A stretch of DNA of 64,000 bases from M3007 sp964550795 (GCA_964550795.1 CAZKBH010000008.1:1-64000), one strand, 5' to 3'. Counted from the stretch's first letter, positions 16,584 through 26,483 are shown. Translations and numbers: made by a program. The notes: generated by a model not told the origin, from the letters alone.

Positions 16584-18567
16584 ATGCCCACCATTCAATA
16601 CTCCCAAAAAGGGTTCAAAAAAGAAACCCTGCTCCACCTTTACGAACAACTCGCCAAACCCCGCCTCATCGAGGAAAAAATGCTCAATCTGCTGCGGCAG
16701 GGCAAAATTTCCANNNNNNNNNNTTGGCCAGGAAGCTATTTCTGTCGGCGCGGCCTGTGCGTTGCTACCCGACGAGGTGATTTTTACCATGCACCGGAAT
16801 TTAGGGGTGTTCACCGCTCGTGAGATGCCGCTGGATCGCCTGTTTTGTCAGTGGCAGGGCAAAATGCTCGGCTACACCAAGGCCCGCGACCGCTCTTTCC
16901 ACTTTGGCGCGATGGAGCACCATATTGTGGGCATGATTTCGCACCTGGGGCCGCAACTTTCGCTGGCAGCCGGGGTGGCCATGGCCCACAAACTTCGGGA
17001 AGAAGGCCGGGTTTCGCTCGCGTTCACGGGCGAGGGCGCTACCAGTCAGGGCGAGTTCCACGAGGCGCTCAACGTGGCTGCAGTTTGGAAACTCCCGGTC
17101 ATTTTTCTCATCGAAAACAACGGCTACGGACTCAGCACCCGACCCAACGAACAATACGCTTGCAAGGATCTGGTAGATCGTGCCCAGGGCTACGGAATGC
17201 GCTCGGCAAAAATTGACGGCAACAATATTCTGGAGGTGTATTCCACCATCAAAAACATTGCTGAAGAGATGCGCCGCGACCCACAACCCTTTCTTTTAGA
17301 GTGTGTTACGTTCCGAATGCGCGGGCACGAAGAAGCCAGCGGAACCAAGTACGTCCCGCAGGAACTCATGGACGAATGGGCGCAAAAAGACCCCATCGAA
17401 AACTATGAAAAGTGGCTTTTGAAAGAGGGGATTTTGACCGAAGACTTCGTCAAATCGCTCAAGGAACGGTACAAAAAAGCGGTGCAAGGGGCCGTGGATA
17501 TCATGTTCAACGAACCAGAACCGGTGGCAGATACCGAGGCTGAACTGAACGATGTGTACGCCTTACCTGCTCCAATCCAACAAGCCGCTGCCAAACCGAA
17601 TCCCGGCAAAGAATTAAGATTCATAGATGCACTCTCCGACGGGCTGCGGGAAGCCATGCGCCGTCACCCTGAGCTTGTTTTGATGGGGCAAGACATCGCA
17701 GATTACGGTGGGGTTTTTAAAATTACCAACGGATTCATGGAGGAGTTTGGCCGAAACCGGGTGCGCAACACGCCCCTCTGCGAATCAGCGATTGTGGGCA
17801 TCGGCTTGGGACTCAGCTTGAAGGGCATCAAAAGCATGGTCGAAATGCAGTTTGCGGATTTTGTGACCTGCGGGTTCAACCAGATTGTCAACAATTTAGC
17901 CAAGCTTCACTGGCGTTGGGGCCAAACTGCCGACATGGTGATTCGTATGCCAACGGGTGGTGGATCTGGCGCCGGGCCGTTCCATTCGCAGTCGAACGAA
18001 GCCTGGTTTACGCATGTTCCCGGCTTAAAAGTAGTGTACCCAAGCACCCCGGAAGACGCAAAAGGATTGTTGTTGGCGGCCTTTGAAGACCCCAATCCGG
18101 TGATGTTTTTTGAGCACAAAGCCCTGTATCGCTCTGAAAGCGGACTCGTGCCCGAGGGTTTTTATGTGACCGAAATTGGTAAAGCGCGGCAGGTTCGGGA
18201 GGGCAAAGCTGTGAGTATTTTGACCTACGGACTCGGGGTTCGCTGGGCCGAACAGACTGCTGATGCGATGGGACTGGATGCGGATATAGTGGATCTGCGT
18301 TCGCTGGTTCCGCTTGATTATGAGGCGATTACAGCTTCCGTAATGCGTACCAATCGCGTTTTGATTTTACACGAAGACACCCTTTTTGGGGGTATTGGCG
18401 GAGAAATAGCCGCCTGGATTTCCGAACATTTGTTCGAGCATCTGGACGCCCCGGTCATGCGCGCCGCCAGTTTGGATACGCCGGTGCCTTTTGCCATTCC
18501 GCTGGAACAAAATTTTTTCCCGGTGGAAAGAATGAAAGCTCAATTGGAGAAATTGTTGAAGTATTAA
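16584..18567 (+). CDS. 2-oxoacid dehydrogenase E1, fused alpha and beta subunits (gap inside)
   Basis: A thiamine-diphosphate-dependent E1 with the alpha part (about residues 1-325) fused to the beta part (from KELRFIDALSDGLREAMRRH). It decarboxylates pyruvate or branched-chain 2-oxoacids and passes the acyl group to lipoyl E2. Alpha motifs are RLIEEKMLNLLRQGKIS, GQEAISVGAA, and the cofactor motif GEGATSQGEF...ENNGYG. Beta motifs are ESAIVGIGLGLSLKG and MPTGGGSGAGPFHSQSNE. The 10-N gap at 16714-16723 has the wrong length and breaks the frame: the N-terminal part is read from 16584, the rest from 16726. Missing sequence must be a multiple of 3, and family conservation suggests 15 bases. Substrate class is not certain; fused forms are common in Bacteroidota. 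Confidence 0.93.
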
Positions 18568-18573
18568 GTACAT

Positions 18574-18603
18574 AAAAAAAGGAACTGCCAGTGCGGCAGT
18601 TCC
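18574..18603 (-). terminator. Rho-independent terminator of the SulP gene
   Basis: GGAACTGCC (18581-18589) pairs with GGCAGTTCC (18595-18603). On the minus strand the stem runs into TTTTTTT. Its place between convergent genes means it may also act on the E1 transcript. Confidence 0.88.
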
Positions 18604-18630
18604 CCCCAAGTACTATCTGTGAAATCCATC

Positions 18631-20034
18631 CTATCCTTCAGCCAACTGCTTTTCAAATGCTTCTTTCTTGCGGGTATTTCTTTGGAACATTTTTTTTACC
18701 AGGTAGTAAATAATCAATGCGGAGAGTACGCCTGTTAAAAAATCTGTGAGTGGCACCATGACGGCGGTGTAAAGCATCATGGAAAACTCGAATTTGCCGA
18801 GGTGTTTGATTTCTTTTATTTCCCGTACTTTAATCATGTTGCTGGCTACCCAAACCAGAATACCGCCAATACAGGCCATTGGAATCAATTCCAGGTATTG
18901 TGCCAGGTAAAAAGCCATACTTAATTTTAAAATAGCTTTAAAATAGCCCGCCAGGGGCGTTCTCGCGCCAGCCTTGATACTGGTAGCTGTACGTGCCAAG
19001 GCACCTGTGCAAGGAAAACCCTGTACCAATGGCGTTATAATCTGTACCATACCCTGTCCAAAAAATTCTTTATCAGGATTGAACGGTGTTTTTTTGTTCT
19101 CAGCCAATTTATCTGCCATGGAAGAACATAAAATACTCTCTACTCCAGATACAAACACAATGGCACATACAAAATAGATAATGTCCACGATTACGCCACT
19201 GCTTAGTTCGGGTAAAAAAGGCAAGGTTATTATGAAGAAATTATTGGGAATAGAGCCAAACATATCTTTTACCAGAATGATATTCTTATCGCCCAACAAA
19301 GTAGCAGCTAGGATGGTCGCCAAAGCCATGGAAATAACTGGACCCGGAATGAAGATAGATATCCTCAGCAATGTTTTCGTGAGCACAAAGGTCATTAATC
19401 CAATAAATACTGCCCACAGGTTGATTAAGTGAAGGTTAGAAAAAGCATGAGAAAGCTTATTCGTAATATCCGAACTTTCGCCAAACAGCGCAGAAAACGC
19501 AGGCAGCCCTAAGATATCTTTAAAATTAGTCAGTGCAATAGCCACCGCAATACCAATAGTAAACCCTACGATGATTGAATTAGGGACTAATTTGGCATAT
19601 TTTCCAGCCCCTACAATGCCCAGAATAATGAGGACAATACCGGAAATTATGGAAACAAAAATCAGAAATCCGTGTGCTTGCTCAAAGCTTCCCCCGTTTG
19701 CTGGTCCGTATTTGTAAATGAGCGCGGCTATCACAGGAATAAAAGCCGCTGTGGGGCCGTAAACCTGATATTTGGAGCCACCAAACGTCCGTCCGACTAC
19801 ACAAGCTAAGGCTCCGGCAATAATTCCGTGTTCAGGACGCATCCCCATTGCAATGGCGAAACCCATTGCCATAGGAATAGCCGTCATAGCAACAATTAGC
19901 CCGGCACTAAAGTCTTTATAGACCGTTGCCATCCAGTTGTCTTTGGTGAGGTCTTCCCAGCGGGAATCGAAAAAAGTGAAGAACAACTTAAGTCGCCCCT
20001 GTGTACTTGTAGGAAAAGCTTTTGAATTCATCAT
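18631..20034 (-). CDS. SulP family anion transporter, no STAS domain
   Basis: 467 residues, with about 10-12 transmembrane segments. The SulP signature region is present (VAMTAIPMAMGFAIAMGM, YQVYGPTAAFIPVIAAL), as is GFPCTGALARTATSIKAGARTPLAG in the transport core. The protein stops soon after the last helix at EAFEKQLAEG, so the usual cytoplasmic STAS domain is absent. Sulfate, bicarbonate or another anion could be carried. The start is 7 bases after the stop of a Usp-like gene, so regulation by that partner in place of STAS is possible (inference). Confidence 0.92.
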   Translation of the reverse strand: MMNSKAFPTSTQGRLKLFFTFFDSRWEDLTKDNWMATVYKDFSAGLIVAMTAIPMAMGFAIAMGMRPEHGIIAGALACVVGRTFGGSKYQVYGPTAAFIPVIAALIYKYGPANGGSFEQAHGFLIFVSIISGIVLIILGIVGAGKYAKLVPNSIIVGFTIGIAVAIALTNFKDILGLPAFSALFGESSDITNKLSHAFSNLHLINLWAVFIGLMTFVLTKTLLRISIFIPGPVISMALATILAATLLGDKNIILVKDMFGSIPNNFFIITLPFLPELSSGVIVDIIYFVCAIVFVSGVESILCSSMADKLAENKKTPFNPDKEFFGQGMVQIITPLVQGFPCTGALARTATSIKAGARTPLAGYFKAILKLSMAFYLAQYLELIPMACIGGILVWVASNMIKVREIKEIKHLGKFEFSMMLYTAVMVPLTDFLTGVLSALIIYYLVKKMFQRNTRKKEAFEKQLAEG

Positions 20035-20041
20035 CTAAGCA

Positions 20042-20524
20042 TTAGTTAATGTTGAAAAGAATGTTTAATTCCATTTGGTTTGGAAGGCCCTGCGCATTTT
20101 CCCACCCCAATTCCTGATAGGGCAGTTTTGACTTTTTGACGATGGGAGTCAAGTCAAATCCGTTTTTTGGCAGTTTAAATTGATAGCTTTTAGGCAGGAG
20201 AATCTCATCTATTTGGTTGGCCTCAACAAAGCTTTTAAGGGCACTGGTTGTCGTGCCATGGAACACCTTGATACACAGGGATTCAATAGACGATTCGTAG
20301 CGATTTTTTAACACAGCAAGCGCCTCATCAAAGGTTTTGCTTCGCAGTTTTCTGATGGTATTGTACGGTTTGTAAAAGAGGAGTTCTGTGATGGAATCAC
20401 TGGGGTTTTCTGCATACACTAATAATACACGGACCTTGTTGCCCTCGTATTGGTCAATAGCTAATTTTAGGGTGTTCAAAGACTCAACACTGAAATCAGT
20501 GGGTAACATGATGACCTTGTCCAT
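20042..20524 (-). CDS. Universal-stress-protein-like protein paired with SulP
   Basis: 160 residues from the ATG at 20522-20524 (a longer frame to 20620 adds unlikely sequence). MLPTDFSVESLNTLKLAIDQ matches the UspA N-terminal strand and helix, and VRVLLVYAENPSDS the second strand. A later VEANQIDEILLPKSY resembles the DLIVMG-type strand, but the C-terminal GSxxxxV nucleotide loop is not evident. It lies directly upstream of the SulP gene on the same strand. It may modulate the transporter; the assignment to Usp is by pattern only. Confidence 0.65.
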   Translation of the reverse strand: MDKVIMLPTDFSVESLNTLKLAIDQYEGNKVRVLLVYAENPSDSITELLFYKPYNTIRKLRSKTFDEALAVLKNRYESSIESLCIKVFHGTTTSALKSFVEANQIDEILLPKSYQFKLPKNGFDLTPIVKKSKLPYQELGWENAQGLPNQMELNILFNIN

Positions 20525-20703
20525 GAGAAACTGTAGAATGAGTTGTTTGTGGAAGTGAAATTCGGGGGCAAAAGTATTTTGGGCGTATAAGAGCCACTTA
20601 AGAGGGGAATTAGAGGTCAATTAGAATTAAAAGGCCCCATCCACCCGGAGGCAGGGTGATGGTATCGTGGCGGACCAATCTTATAAGTAGTAAGCGGCAG
20701 AAA

Positions 20704-20777
20704 CGCGTATAAATACGCGAATTTAGCCCCAAAAGAGACCTTTTGGCGAGATTAATGACTTCTAATCTGTATTAGAA
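20704..20777. promoter_or_regulatory. Three small hairpins between the Usp-like gene and the kinase gene
   Basis: CGCGTAT/ATACGCG (20704-20719), CCAAAAG/CTTTTGG (about 20728-20745) and TTCTAAT/ATTAGAA (20760-20777) are perfect 7-base stems close together. They may form a weak terminator for the two-component genes or operator sites for the Usp-SulP unit. Confidence 0.35.
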
Positions 20778-20782
20778 AGGGA

Positions 20783-22144
20783 TTAGAGTATAATAGCCAA
20801 GGGAAGTTTGATCTGCACGGTAGTCCCTTCGCTTTCTACGGAGCTGACCAGCAGTTGGCCGTTGTGGATCTTAATAATGTTACGGGTCAAGGGAAGCCCG
20901 ATACCATACCCTTCAATATGACGGGTGTTCGAGGCTCTGAAGAAAGGATCGTATATAAAGGCTATTTCTGATTCTGGAATGCCAATGCCCCGGTCTTTAA
21001 AAACAAGGATAACTTCTTTATCATTGCTGGCGATGATTACCTGTACGGGATGATTGTTGGAGTATTTACAGGAATTGGATAAGATATTAGTAAAAGCGAG
21101 ATAAAGCAATTGTTTATTCCCCATTACTTTTAATTTAAGCGGGTTCTCGGGCAATAGACTATAGTCAATAATGATATTGTTTTTAGGGTTTAATTTGTCC
21201 ATCATTTCCTTGACATTCCAAAGCAATTCATCTGTTCGTAGAATCTCAAAGACGACTTTTTTATTGGAATAACCGGTTTGGGCCAGCAACAGCAGGGTTT
21301 GGGTTATTTGGTTGAGTCGTTCAGCTTGTCCTAGGATATTTTTTAAGGTTTGCTGGTATTCTTCTGGCGTCCGTTCCTTCATCAGCATCACTTCTGCCTC
21401 CCCCATAATGGAGGTGAGCGGAGTGCCAAATTCATGCGAGGCGTTGCTGATAAAGTTCTTTTGTGTTTCAAAAGCGGTTTCCAGGCGATTCAACAGATCG
21501 TTGAAGGTGGTAATAAGCTGGTTAATCTCATCATCTTTTTCTTTTTCATCTATGCGTAGATGAATGTTGTCTGTGCTGATTTGTTTCACCTTTTGGGTGA
21601 TTACTTTAATCGGGTCAAAAATATGTTTTGAGAAGAAAAAAGACAGATATACAATGATAGAAATAACCAAAACTATCGAGACCAGGATGATGTTTCGGAG
21701 AAATATAAGGTGGTGAGAGGCGTAGTAGTTTTTAGCGGAAACGATTACGATATGTTTGTCATAACGAATACCTGCATAAAAAATATCATTGATTTGCAGA
21801 TTCGCGCGGCCATTTTGAACAATTTTATGCAAGAAATCCGTAGGCAGATAGGCCTGTTTTGCCTGTCTGCTTAAATCGGCTTCGGATTGTATTTCAAATA
21901 TAATCTCCCTCTCCTCGGATAGTTTTTCCAAATGTTCCTGACGGATATTTTGATATGATTTCGCATTAACATCATCTTTGTCAAAGTTATACTTGGCTGA
22001 AATAGTTGCCCTCATTTCCAGGCGTTTGTAAAAATCGGCATAAGAATAAGTGTATAAAAAATAGTAGATGCTCCCGCCCAGCAGGAATACCACCATAATA
22101 TTGGTAAAAATAAGGTAAAGTGCTATTTTGAATTGTGTTTTCAT
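20783..22144 (-). CDS. Sensor histidine kinase
   Basis: 453 residues. TM1 spans about 8-31, a periplasmic sensor domain about 32-147, TM2 about 148-171, then HAMP (173-226). The phosphoacceptor region FISNASHEFGTPLTSIMGE places His at 237; HEFGTP replaces the usual HELRTP. The ATPase domain has NILSNSCKYS (N box), DRGIGIPESE (G1), FFRASNTRHIEGYGIGL (F and G2). The start overlaps the response regulator stop by 4 bases (ATGA). No PAS domain is visible, unlike classical PhoR. The signal is unknown. Confidence 0.93.
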   Translation of the reverse strand: MKTQFKIALYLIFTNIMVVFLLGGSIYYFLYTYSYADFYKRLEMRATISAKYNFDKDDVNAKSYQNIRQEHLEKLSEEREIIFEIQSEADLSRQAKQAYLPTDFLHKIVQNGRANLQINDIFYAGIRYDKHIVIVSAKNYYASHHLIFLRNIILVSIVLVISIIVYLSFFFSKHIFDPIKVITQKVKQISTDNIHLRIDEKEKDDEINQLITTFNDLLNRLETAFETQKNFISNASHEFGTPLTSIMGEAEVMLMKERTPEEYQQTLKNILGQAERLNQITQTLLLLAQTGYSNKKVVFEILRTDELLWNVKEMMDKLNPKNNIIIDYSLLPENPLKLKVMGNKQLLYLAFTNILSNSCKYSNNHPVQVIIASNDKEVILVFKDRGIGIPESEIAFIYDPFFRASNTRHIEGYGIGLPLTRNIIKIHNGQLLVSSVESEGTTVQIKLPLAIIL

Positions 22145-22833
22145 GTTTCTTTTAAGATATAACCCATGCCAATTACCGTGTGTATGAGTTTAGGCTCGTA
22201 GTTCAGATCAATTTTTTTTCTGAGATAATTGATGTAAACATCCACCACATTGGTGCCCAAATTGAACTGGATATCCCAGGCGCTTTCAAGCAAATCCATG
22301 CGCGAAAGTACCCGGCCTTTGTTTTTCATCAGGGCAATGAGAAGTCGGTATTCTGTGGCAGTGAGGGAAATGAGCGTATCGCCGCGTTGAACCGTTTTTG
22401 CGTCGTCGTCCAATTTCAAGTTGGCTACGGTATAAATCTGCTCTTTATTGCTCGTTTCAGCAACATTCAGCGTGCCCCTGCGCAGGAGCGCTTTGATACG
22501 AGCCACCAACTCAATAAATTTGAAGGGTTTAACCAGGTAATCATCGCCTCCCGCGTCCAATCCGATCGCTACATTATCGGCTGCATTGAGGGCTGTCAGG
22601 AAGAGAATGGGGGTTTTGATCTGATTATTTCTGAGTTCTTTACAGATATCCAGACCATTTCGATCTGGCAACATAATATCCAGAATGATCAGGTTGTAGG
22701 TGTTCTTTAGCGCCATCTGAACACCCGTGTTGCCATCAAGCGCCACCGAAACTTCGTAGTCTTCTTCTGTCAGGCCTTTTTTAATAAAACCAACAACATT
22801 GACCTCGTCTTCTACCAGCAGGATATTTATCAT
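22141..22833 (-). CDS. OmpR/PhoB-family response regulator
   Basis: 230 residues. The receiver domain has the acidic pair E8-D9, phosphoacceptor D52 in ILDIMLPD and K102 in LVKPF. The C-terminal winged helix includes SLTATEYRLLIALMKNKGRVLSR and NVVDVYINYLRKKID. It is translationally coupled to the kinase gene and starts 101 bases after the end of pstB on the same strand. A -7 box at 22879-22886 suggests its own promoter. Control of phosphate genes is possible from position but not shown by sequence. Confidence 0.94.
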   Translation of the reverse strand: MINILLVEDEVNVVGFIKKGLTEEDYEVSVALDGNTGVQMALKNTYNLIILDIMLPDRNGLDICKELRNNQIKTPILFLTALNAADNVAIGLDAGGDDYLVKPFKFIELVARIKALLRRGTLNVAETSNKEQIYTVANLKLDDDAKTVQRGDTLISLTATEYRLLIALMKNKGRVLSRMDLLESAWDIQFNLGTNVVDVYINYLRKKIDLNYEPKLIHTVIGMGYILKET

Positions 22834-22878
22834 GGTGCTCAGTGTGCCAACCTTTTACAGAAAGGGGCCAGCTTGCTG

Positions 22879-22886
22879 CAAATATA
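22879..22886 (-). promoter_or_regulatory. Promoter -7 box for the two-component genes
   Basis: On the minus strand TATATTTG fits TAnnTTTG, 45 bases before the response regulator ATG and downstream of pstB. Confidence 0.55.
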
Positions 22887-22934
22887 CATGCTTTGTTCAG
22901 ATGAAGAAATTGGGCGGTTCTATTCTGACTCCTC

Positions 22935-23693
22935 CTACCCAAAATGCCCTTCCACATAATTCCGGGTCAATTCCTGCTGCGGATTTTCAAAAATTTGCTT
23001 CGTTTCGCCAAATTCTATCAATTCGCCCAGGTACATAAACGCGGTGTAGTCCGCCACACGCTGCGCCTGCTGCATGTTGTGGGTCACAATCACCTGGGTG
23101 AAACGCCCGCGCAGTTTTAGCATCAGCTCCTCAATTTTTGCCGTAGAAATGGGGTCTAGGGCCGAGCATGGTTCGTCGAGCAAAATAACCTCCGGTTCCA
23201 CGGCAATGGCCCGCGCAATGCAGAGCCGCTGCTGTTGGCCGCCACTCAGGTTGAGCGCTGATTCCGCCAATTCGTCTTTAACTTCTTCCCACAAAAAACT
23301 ATCGCGCAGGCTTTTTTCCACTCGGTTGGCCATCTGGGATTTATCGCATAAATTATTGATTATCAATCCATAAGCCACGTTTTCCGCAATACTTTTGGGG
23401 AACGGGTTGGCCTTCTGGAAAACCATGCCCACCCGTCGGCGCAGGTGCACGGGATTGGTATTGCCATGCAGGAGATTCAGCTCGTCCAGTTGAATTTTAC
23501 CAGAAACTTTCACCTGCGGATTGAGGTCGTGCATCCGGTTGAGGCAACGCAGGAGCGTACTTTTTCCACAGCCCGATGGGCCAATGAGTGCCGTGATTTT
23601 ACCTTCCGGAATTTGGAGAGAAATGTTTTTCAGGGCTTGTTTTTTTCCAAAAAACAGGTCTAAATCGCGGATGTCTAGCTTAGTCTTTTCCAT
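22935..23693 (-). CDS. pstB: Phosphate ABC transporter ATP-binding protein
   Basis: 252 residues, standard PstB. Walker A GPSGCGKST (38-46), Q-loop VFQKANPFP (91-99) with the PstB-typical NPFP, signature LSGGQQQR (149-156), Walker B and D-loop LLDEPCSALD (171-180) and switch H205. It powers phosphate import through PstCA. Its start overlaps the pstA end by 14 bases. It is the last gene of the pstSCAB operon; phoU, which often follows, is absent. Confidence 0.97.
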   Translation of the reverse strand: MEKTKLDIRDLDLFFGKKQALKNISLQIPEGKITALIGPSGCGKSTLLRCLNRMHDLNPQVKVSGKIQLDELNLLHGNTNPVHLRRRVGMVFQKANPFPKSIAENVAYGLIINNLCDKSQMANRVEKSLRDSFLWEEVKDELAESALNLSGGQQQRLCIARAIAVEPEVILLDEPCSALDPISTAKIEELMLKLRGRFTQVIVTHNMQQAQRVADYTAFMYLGELIEFGETKQIFENPQQELTRNYVEGHFG

Positions 23694-24528
23694 GTTGATA
23701 CTTTGTCCGCACCCAAAAGGCGGTTAAATTGAGCATAAAAACCAAGCCCAGCAAGGTCAGGGCGGTGGCATAAGCCAGGGGACGCACCTGCTCAATGGCG
23801 TGGTGTTGCGTGGACAAGATGTACAGATGATACGGCAACGCCATAAACTCATCCATGACGGAACCGGGCAAATAGCGGGTGTAAAATGCCACGCCCGTGA
23901 ATAAAATCGGGGCCGTTTCGCCCGCCCCCCGCGACAAAGCGAGAATGACGCCCGTCAGAATACCCGGCACGGCTGAGGGCAAGACCACCGTGCGAATGGT
24001 TTCCCATTTGGTAGCCCCCAGCGCCAGCGCGCCCTCGCGCGTGAGGCGTGGCACATTGCGCAGGGCCTCTTCGGTGGTCGTGATGATGGAAGGCAAGGTC
24101 AATAAACCAAGCGTACAACCAGCGGCCAGCACCGACGCGCCCATGCCAAAAAATTGCACAAAAATGGTTACCCCAAACAAGCCATATACAATACTCGGCA
24201 CACCCGCCAGGTTGCGGATAGAAGCCCGGATCAATCTGGAAAAGGCATTATCTGGCGCGTATTCGTGCAGGTAAATCGCACAACCAATGCCAAGCGGCAA
24301 GGCCAGTAAAGTAGATAATAGCGTGACTACCGTTGTACCAAAAATAGCTGGCAAAATGCCGCCTTCGGTCATGCCGAGTCTGGGCGATTGAGTCAGGAAG
24401 GCCCAGGAAATGGAGGGCGCTCCTTTTGAACTAAGGTCAAACAGCACAAGGCCCAGGATCGCCACCACCAAAAGGGTTGCCGTTATCATCAGGGCCAGGC
24501 CGAGTAGTTGAATGATTTTTCGTCTCAT
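23680..24528 (-). CDS. pstA: Phosphate ABC transporter permease PstA
   Basis: 282 residues with about six transmembrane helices. The binding-protein-dependent transport motif EGALALGATKWETIRTVVLP (about 166-185, the EAA loop) and the PstA-typical ALSRGAGETAPILFTG stretch are present. It overlaps pstC by 4 bases and pstB by 14, indicating tight translational coupling. Confidence 0.96.
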   Translation of the reverse strand: MRRKIIQLLGLALMITATLLVVAILGLVLFDLSSKGAPSISWAFLTQSPRLGMTEGGILPAIFGTTVVTLLSTLLALPLGIGCAIYLHEYAPDNAFSRLIRASIRNLAGVPSIVYGLFGVTIFVQFFGMGASVLAAGCTLGLLTLPSIITTTEEALRNVPRLTREGALALGATKWETIRTVVLPSAVPGILTGVILALSRGAGETAPILFTGVAFYTRYLPGSVMDEFMALPYHLYILSTQHHAIEQVRPLAYATALTLLGLVFMLNLTAFWVRTKYQHGKD

Positions 24529-25409
24529 TGGCCTTTTTTTCTAAATCCCGCCGCAATGCGTTCTGCGGCAATATTTACCAATAAAGTGATAAGAAAAAGC
24601 ACCAGCGCAGCCGCGAACAAGCTGTAATAATGCGGGGTATTAAATGGAACCTCTCCCATTTCAATGGCCACGGTGGCAGTGATGGTCCTGACAGAATCAA
24701 AGAATCCATTGGGCATAGCCGTGGCATTGCCGGTGGCCATGAGTACCGTCATGGTTTCGCCCAGTGCACGGCCCAGACCGAGCATGATGGCTACTAGAAT
24801 TCCAGAAGTACAAGAAGGCAATGTGACCCGAATAAGCGTTTCCCAACGGTTGGCGCCGAGTGCATAACTGGCCTCTTTGTAGGATTTTGGTACCGAATGA
24901 ATGGCATCTTCCATCACAGAAATAAGGGTGGGTAATGCCATGACCGCCAATAAGATAGCGCCGTTGAGGGCATTCAAACCGTGTGGCAGATTGAACAGTT
25001 TCGCCAAGGCTGGGGCGACCAACACGATGCCTAAAAAGCCAATGACCACCGATGGCACCGCTGCGAGCATTTCGATGGCTGGCTTCAGGATATTTCGGAC
25101 CCTGGGAGAGGCAACTTCCGATAAAAAGGCCGCCGTTCCAATGGCCAAAGGCACTGCAATCAACATGGCCCCGATGGTCACCAAAAAGGTACTGTACAGC
25201 ATGGCCCCGATGCCAAAAGTTGCCTGCCCATAAGCCGAAGGATTCCAGGCAGCCCCGGAAAAAAACTGCGCGAAGGAGATTGTTTCAAAGGCCCGGACAC
25301 TGTTCATCAGCAACATCAAAAAAATGCCTGCTAGTGTCAAAACAGAAACCCAGGCCGCTCCAGCGAGGGCTTTTTTAAAGAATTCATCCCAAAAAAACCT
25401 TCGTGTCAT
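24525..25409 (-). CDS. pstC: Phosphate ABC transporter permease PstC
   Basis: 294 residues, about six transmembrane helices. Family marks are IPLAIGTAAFLSEVASPRVR-like VPLAIGTAAFLSE, AAVPSVVIGFLG, the EAA loop EASYALGANRWETLIRVTLP and GLGRALGETMTVLMATGN. It overlaps pstS upstream and pstA downstream by 4 bases each. Confidence 0.96.
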   Translation of the reverse strand: MTRRFFWDEFFKKALAGAAWVSVLTLAGIFLMLLMNSVRAFETISFAQFFSGAAWNPSAYGQATFGIGAMLYSTFLVTIGAMLIAVPLAIGTAAFLSEVASPRVRNILKPAIEMLAAVPSVVIGFLGIVLVAPALAKLFNLPHGLNALNGAILLAVMALPTLISVMEDAIHSVPKSYKEASYALGANRWETLIRVTLPSCTSGILVAIMLGLGRALGETMTVLMATGNATAMPNGFFDSVRTITATVAIEMGEVPFNTPHYYSLFAAALVLFLITLLVNIAAERIAAGFRKKGQ

Positions 25410-26284
25410 TGGTTTGCGTTTTGGGCTAAACCAGCTTCAGCAGCAGGCAAATAGCCGTTTTTAGCAATAATGTGTTGCCCCAATGCGCTTTTTTCGAATT
25501 CGTAAAAGTCGCGGGTTTTGCCGCTGGGTTCGCCGTCGGTGAATTGGTAGAGGGGGCGGGTGAGCGGGTACAAACCTTCCTTAATCGCCAGTTTGTCGAG
25601 CGGAGAAATAGCTTTTTGACCCCGCTCTTTTGCAAGTCTGATCACTTTGATGCCATCCCGAAGCTTTCCATGCTCGTCTGTCAGATATCCAAATCCGATA
25701 TAGCCAATGGCGTTGGGGTCGGCTTTAACGGCTTCCAGGATTTGGGCATTGCCATTCATTTGTTTGATGCTGGGTGCGAAGTCTTTGCCCAAAACCCGTT
25801 CGCGGAAATAGATAAAAGTGCCGGAATTGCTCTGTCGCCCGTACAGGGACACTTCACCGTTGGAGCCGCTGAGTGCTTGCCAGTTTTGGATATCGCCAGA
25901 GAAAATTTTCCCCAAATCATCCAAAAGTAGGCTGTCGAGCGGAACGCTGGGGTGACAAATAATAGCGAGCGCATCGGCCGCAAAAACAAAAGGTTCCACG
26001 GCGATACCGCGCTCCGCAGCCAAGGCGAGTTCGTATGGACTGATCTCCCGGGAGGAATTGGCCACGTCTGTATTTCCGTTCAATAACCCGGCGATACCCA
26101 CGCCACTACCACCCCCGGTGATGTTTACGGAGACATCCGGATCGGTGTCCATGTAGGCTTCCGCGAGCTGGAGTACGAGGTTTACTTCTGTATCGGAACC
26201 TTTGATCGTAATGGTTTCGATTTTTCGGCGCGAACAAGCCGCCGGGAGTAGGATAATTGCAAGAAAAAAGAGCACATTTCGCAT
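25406..26284 (-). CDS. pstS: Phosphate-binding lipoprotein PstS
   Basis: 292 residues from the ATG at 26282-26284, chosen because it opens a lipoprotein signal with lipobox LPAAC. Phosphate-binding features include KGSDTEVNLVLQLAEAY, the loop GGGSGVGIAGLLNG, NSSREIS and the dipole loop GRQSNSGTFIYF. It captures phosphate outside the inner membrane and delivers it to PstCA. It is the first gene of pstSCAB and overlaps pstC by 4 bases. No clear Pho box was recognised upstream. Confidence 0.95.
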   Translation of the reverse strand: MRNVLFFLAIILLPAACSRRKIETITIKGSDTEVNLVLQLAEAYMDTDPDVSVNITGGGSGVGIAGLLNGNTDVANSSREISPYELALAAERGIAVEPFVFAADALAIICHPSVPLDSLLLDDLGKIFSGDIQNWQALSGSNGEVSLYGRQSNSGTFIYFRERVLGKDFAPSIKQMNGNAQILEAVKADPNAIGYIGFGYLTDEHGKLRDGIKVIRLAKERGQKAISPLDKLAIKEGLYPLTRPLYQFTDGEPSGKTRDFYEFEKSALGQHIIAKNGYLPAAEAGLAQNANQ

Positions 26285-26483
26285 AACAACAAGGTATGGC
26301 GGCGACTCCACTCCCGACGGAAAAGGCACTTTACCTTTGGGTTAAGTTTCAGCCGAGGTGAAAAAGGGGCTGCTGGACAGCACCTGAACTGACCAATCTC
26401 CCAGAGTATCAATTATGAACAGCGCCGTGTATGGATTCATGTTCGGGATGTTTTTCGCTTTAAATTGCGAGTGGGCTAAAACT

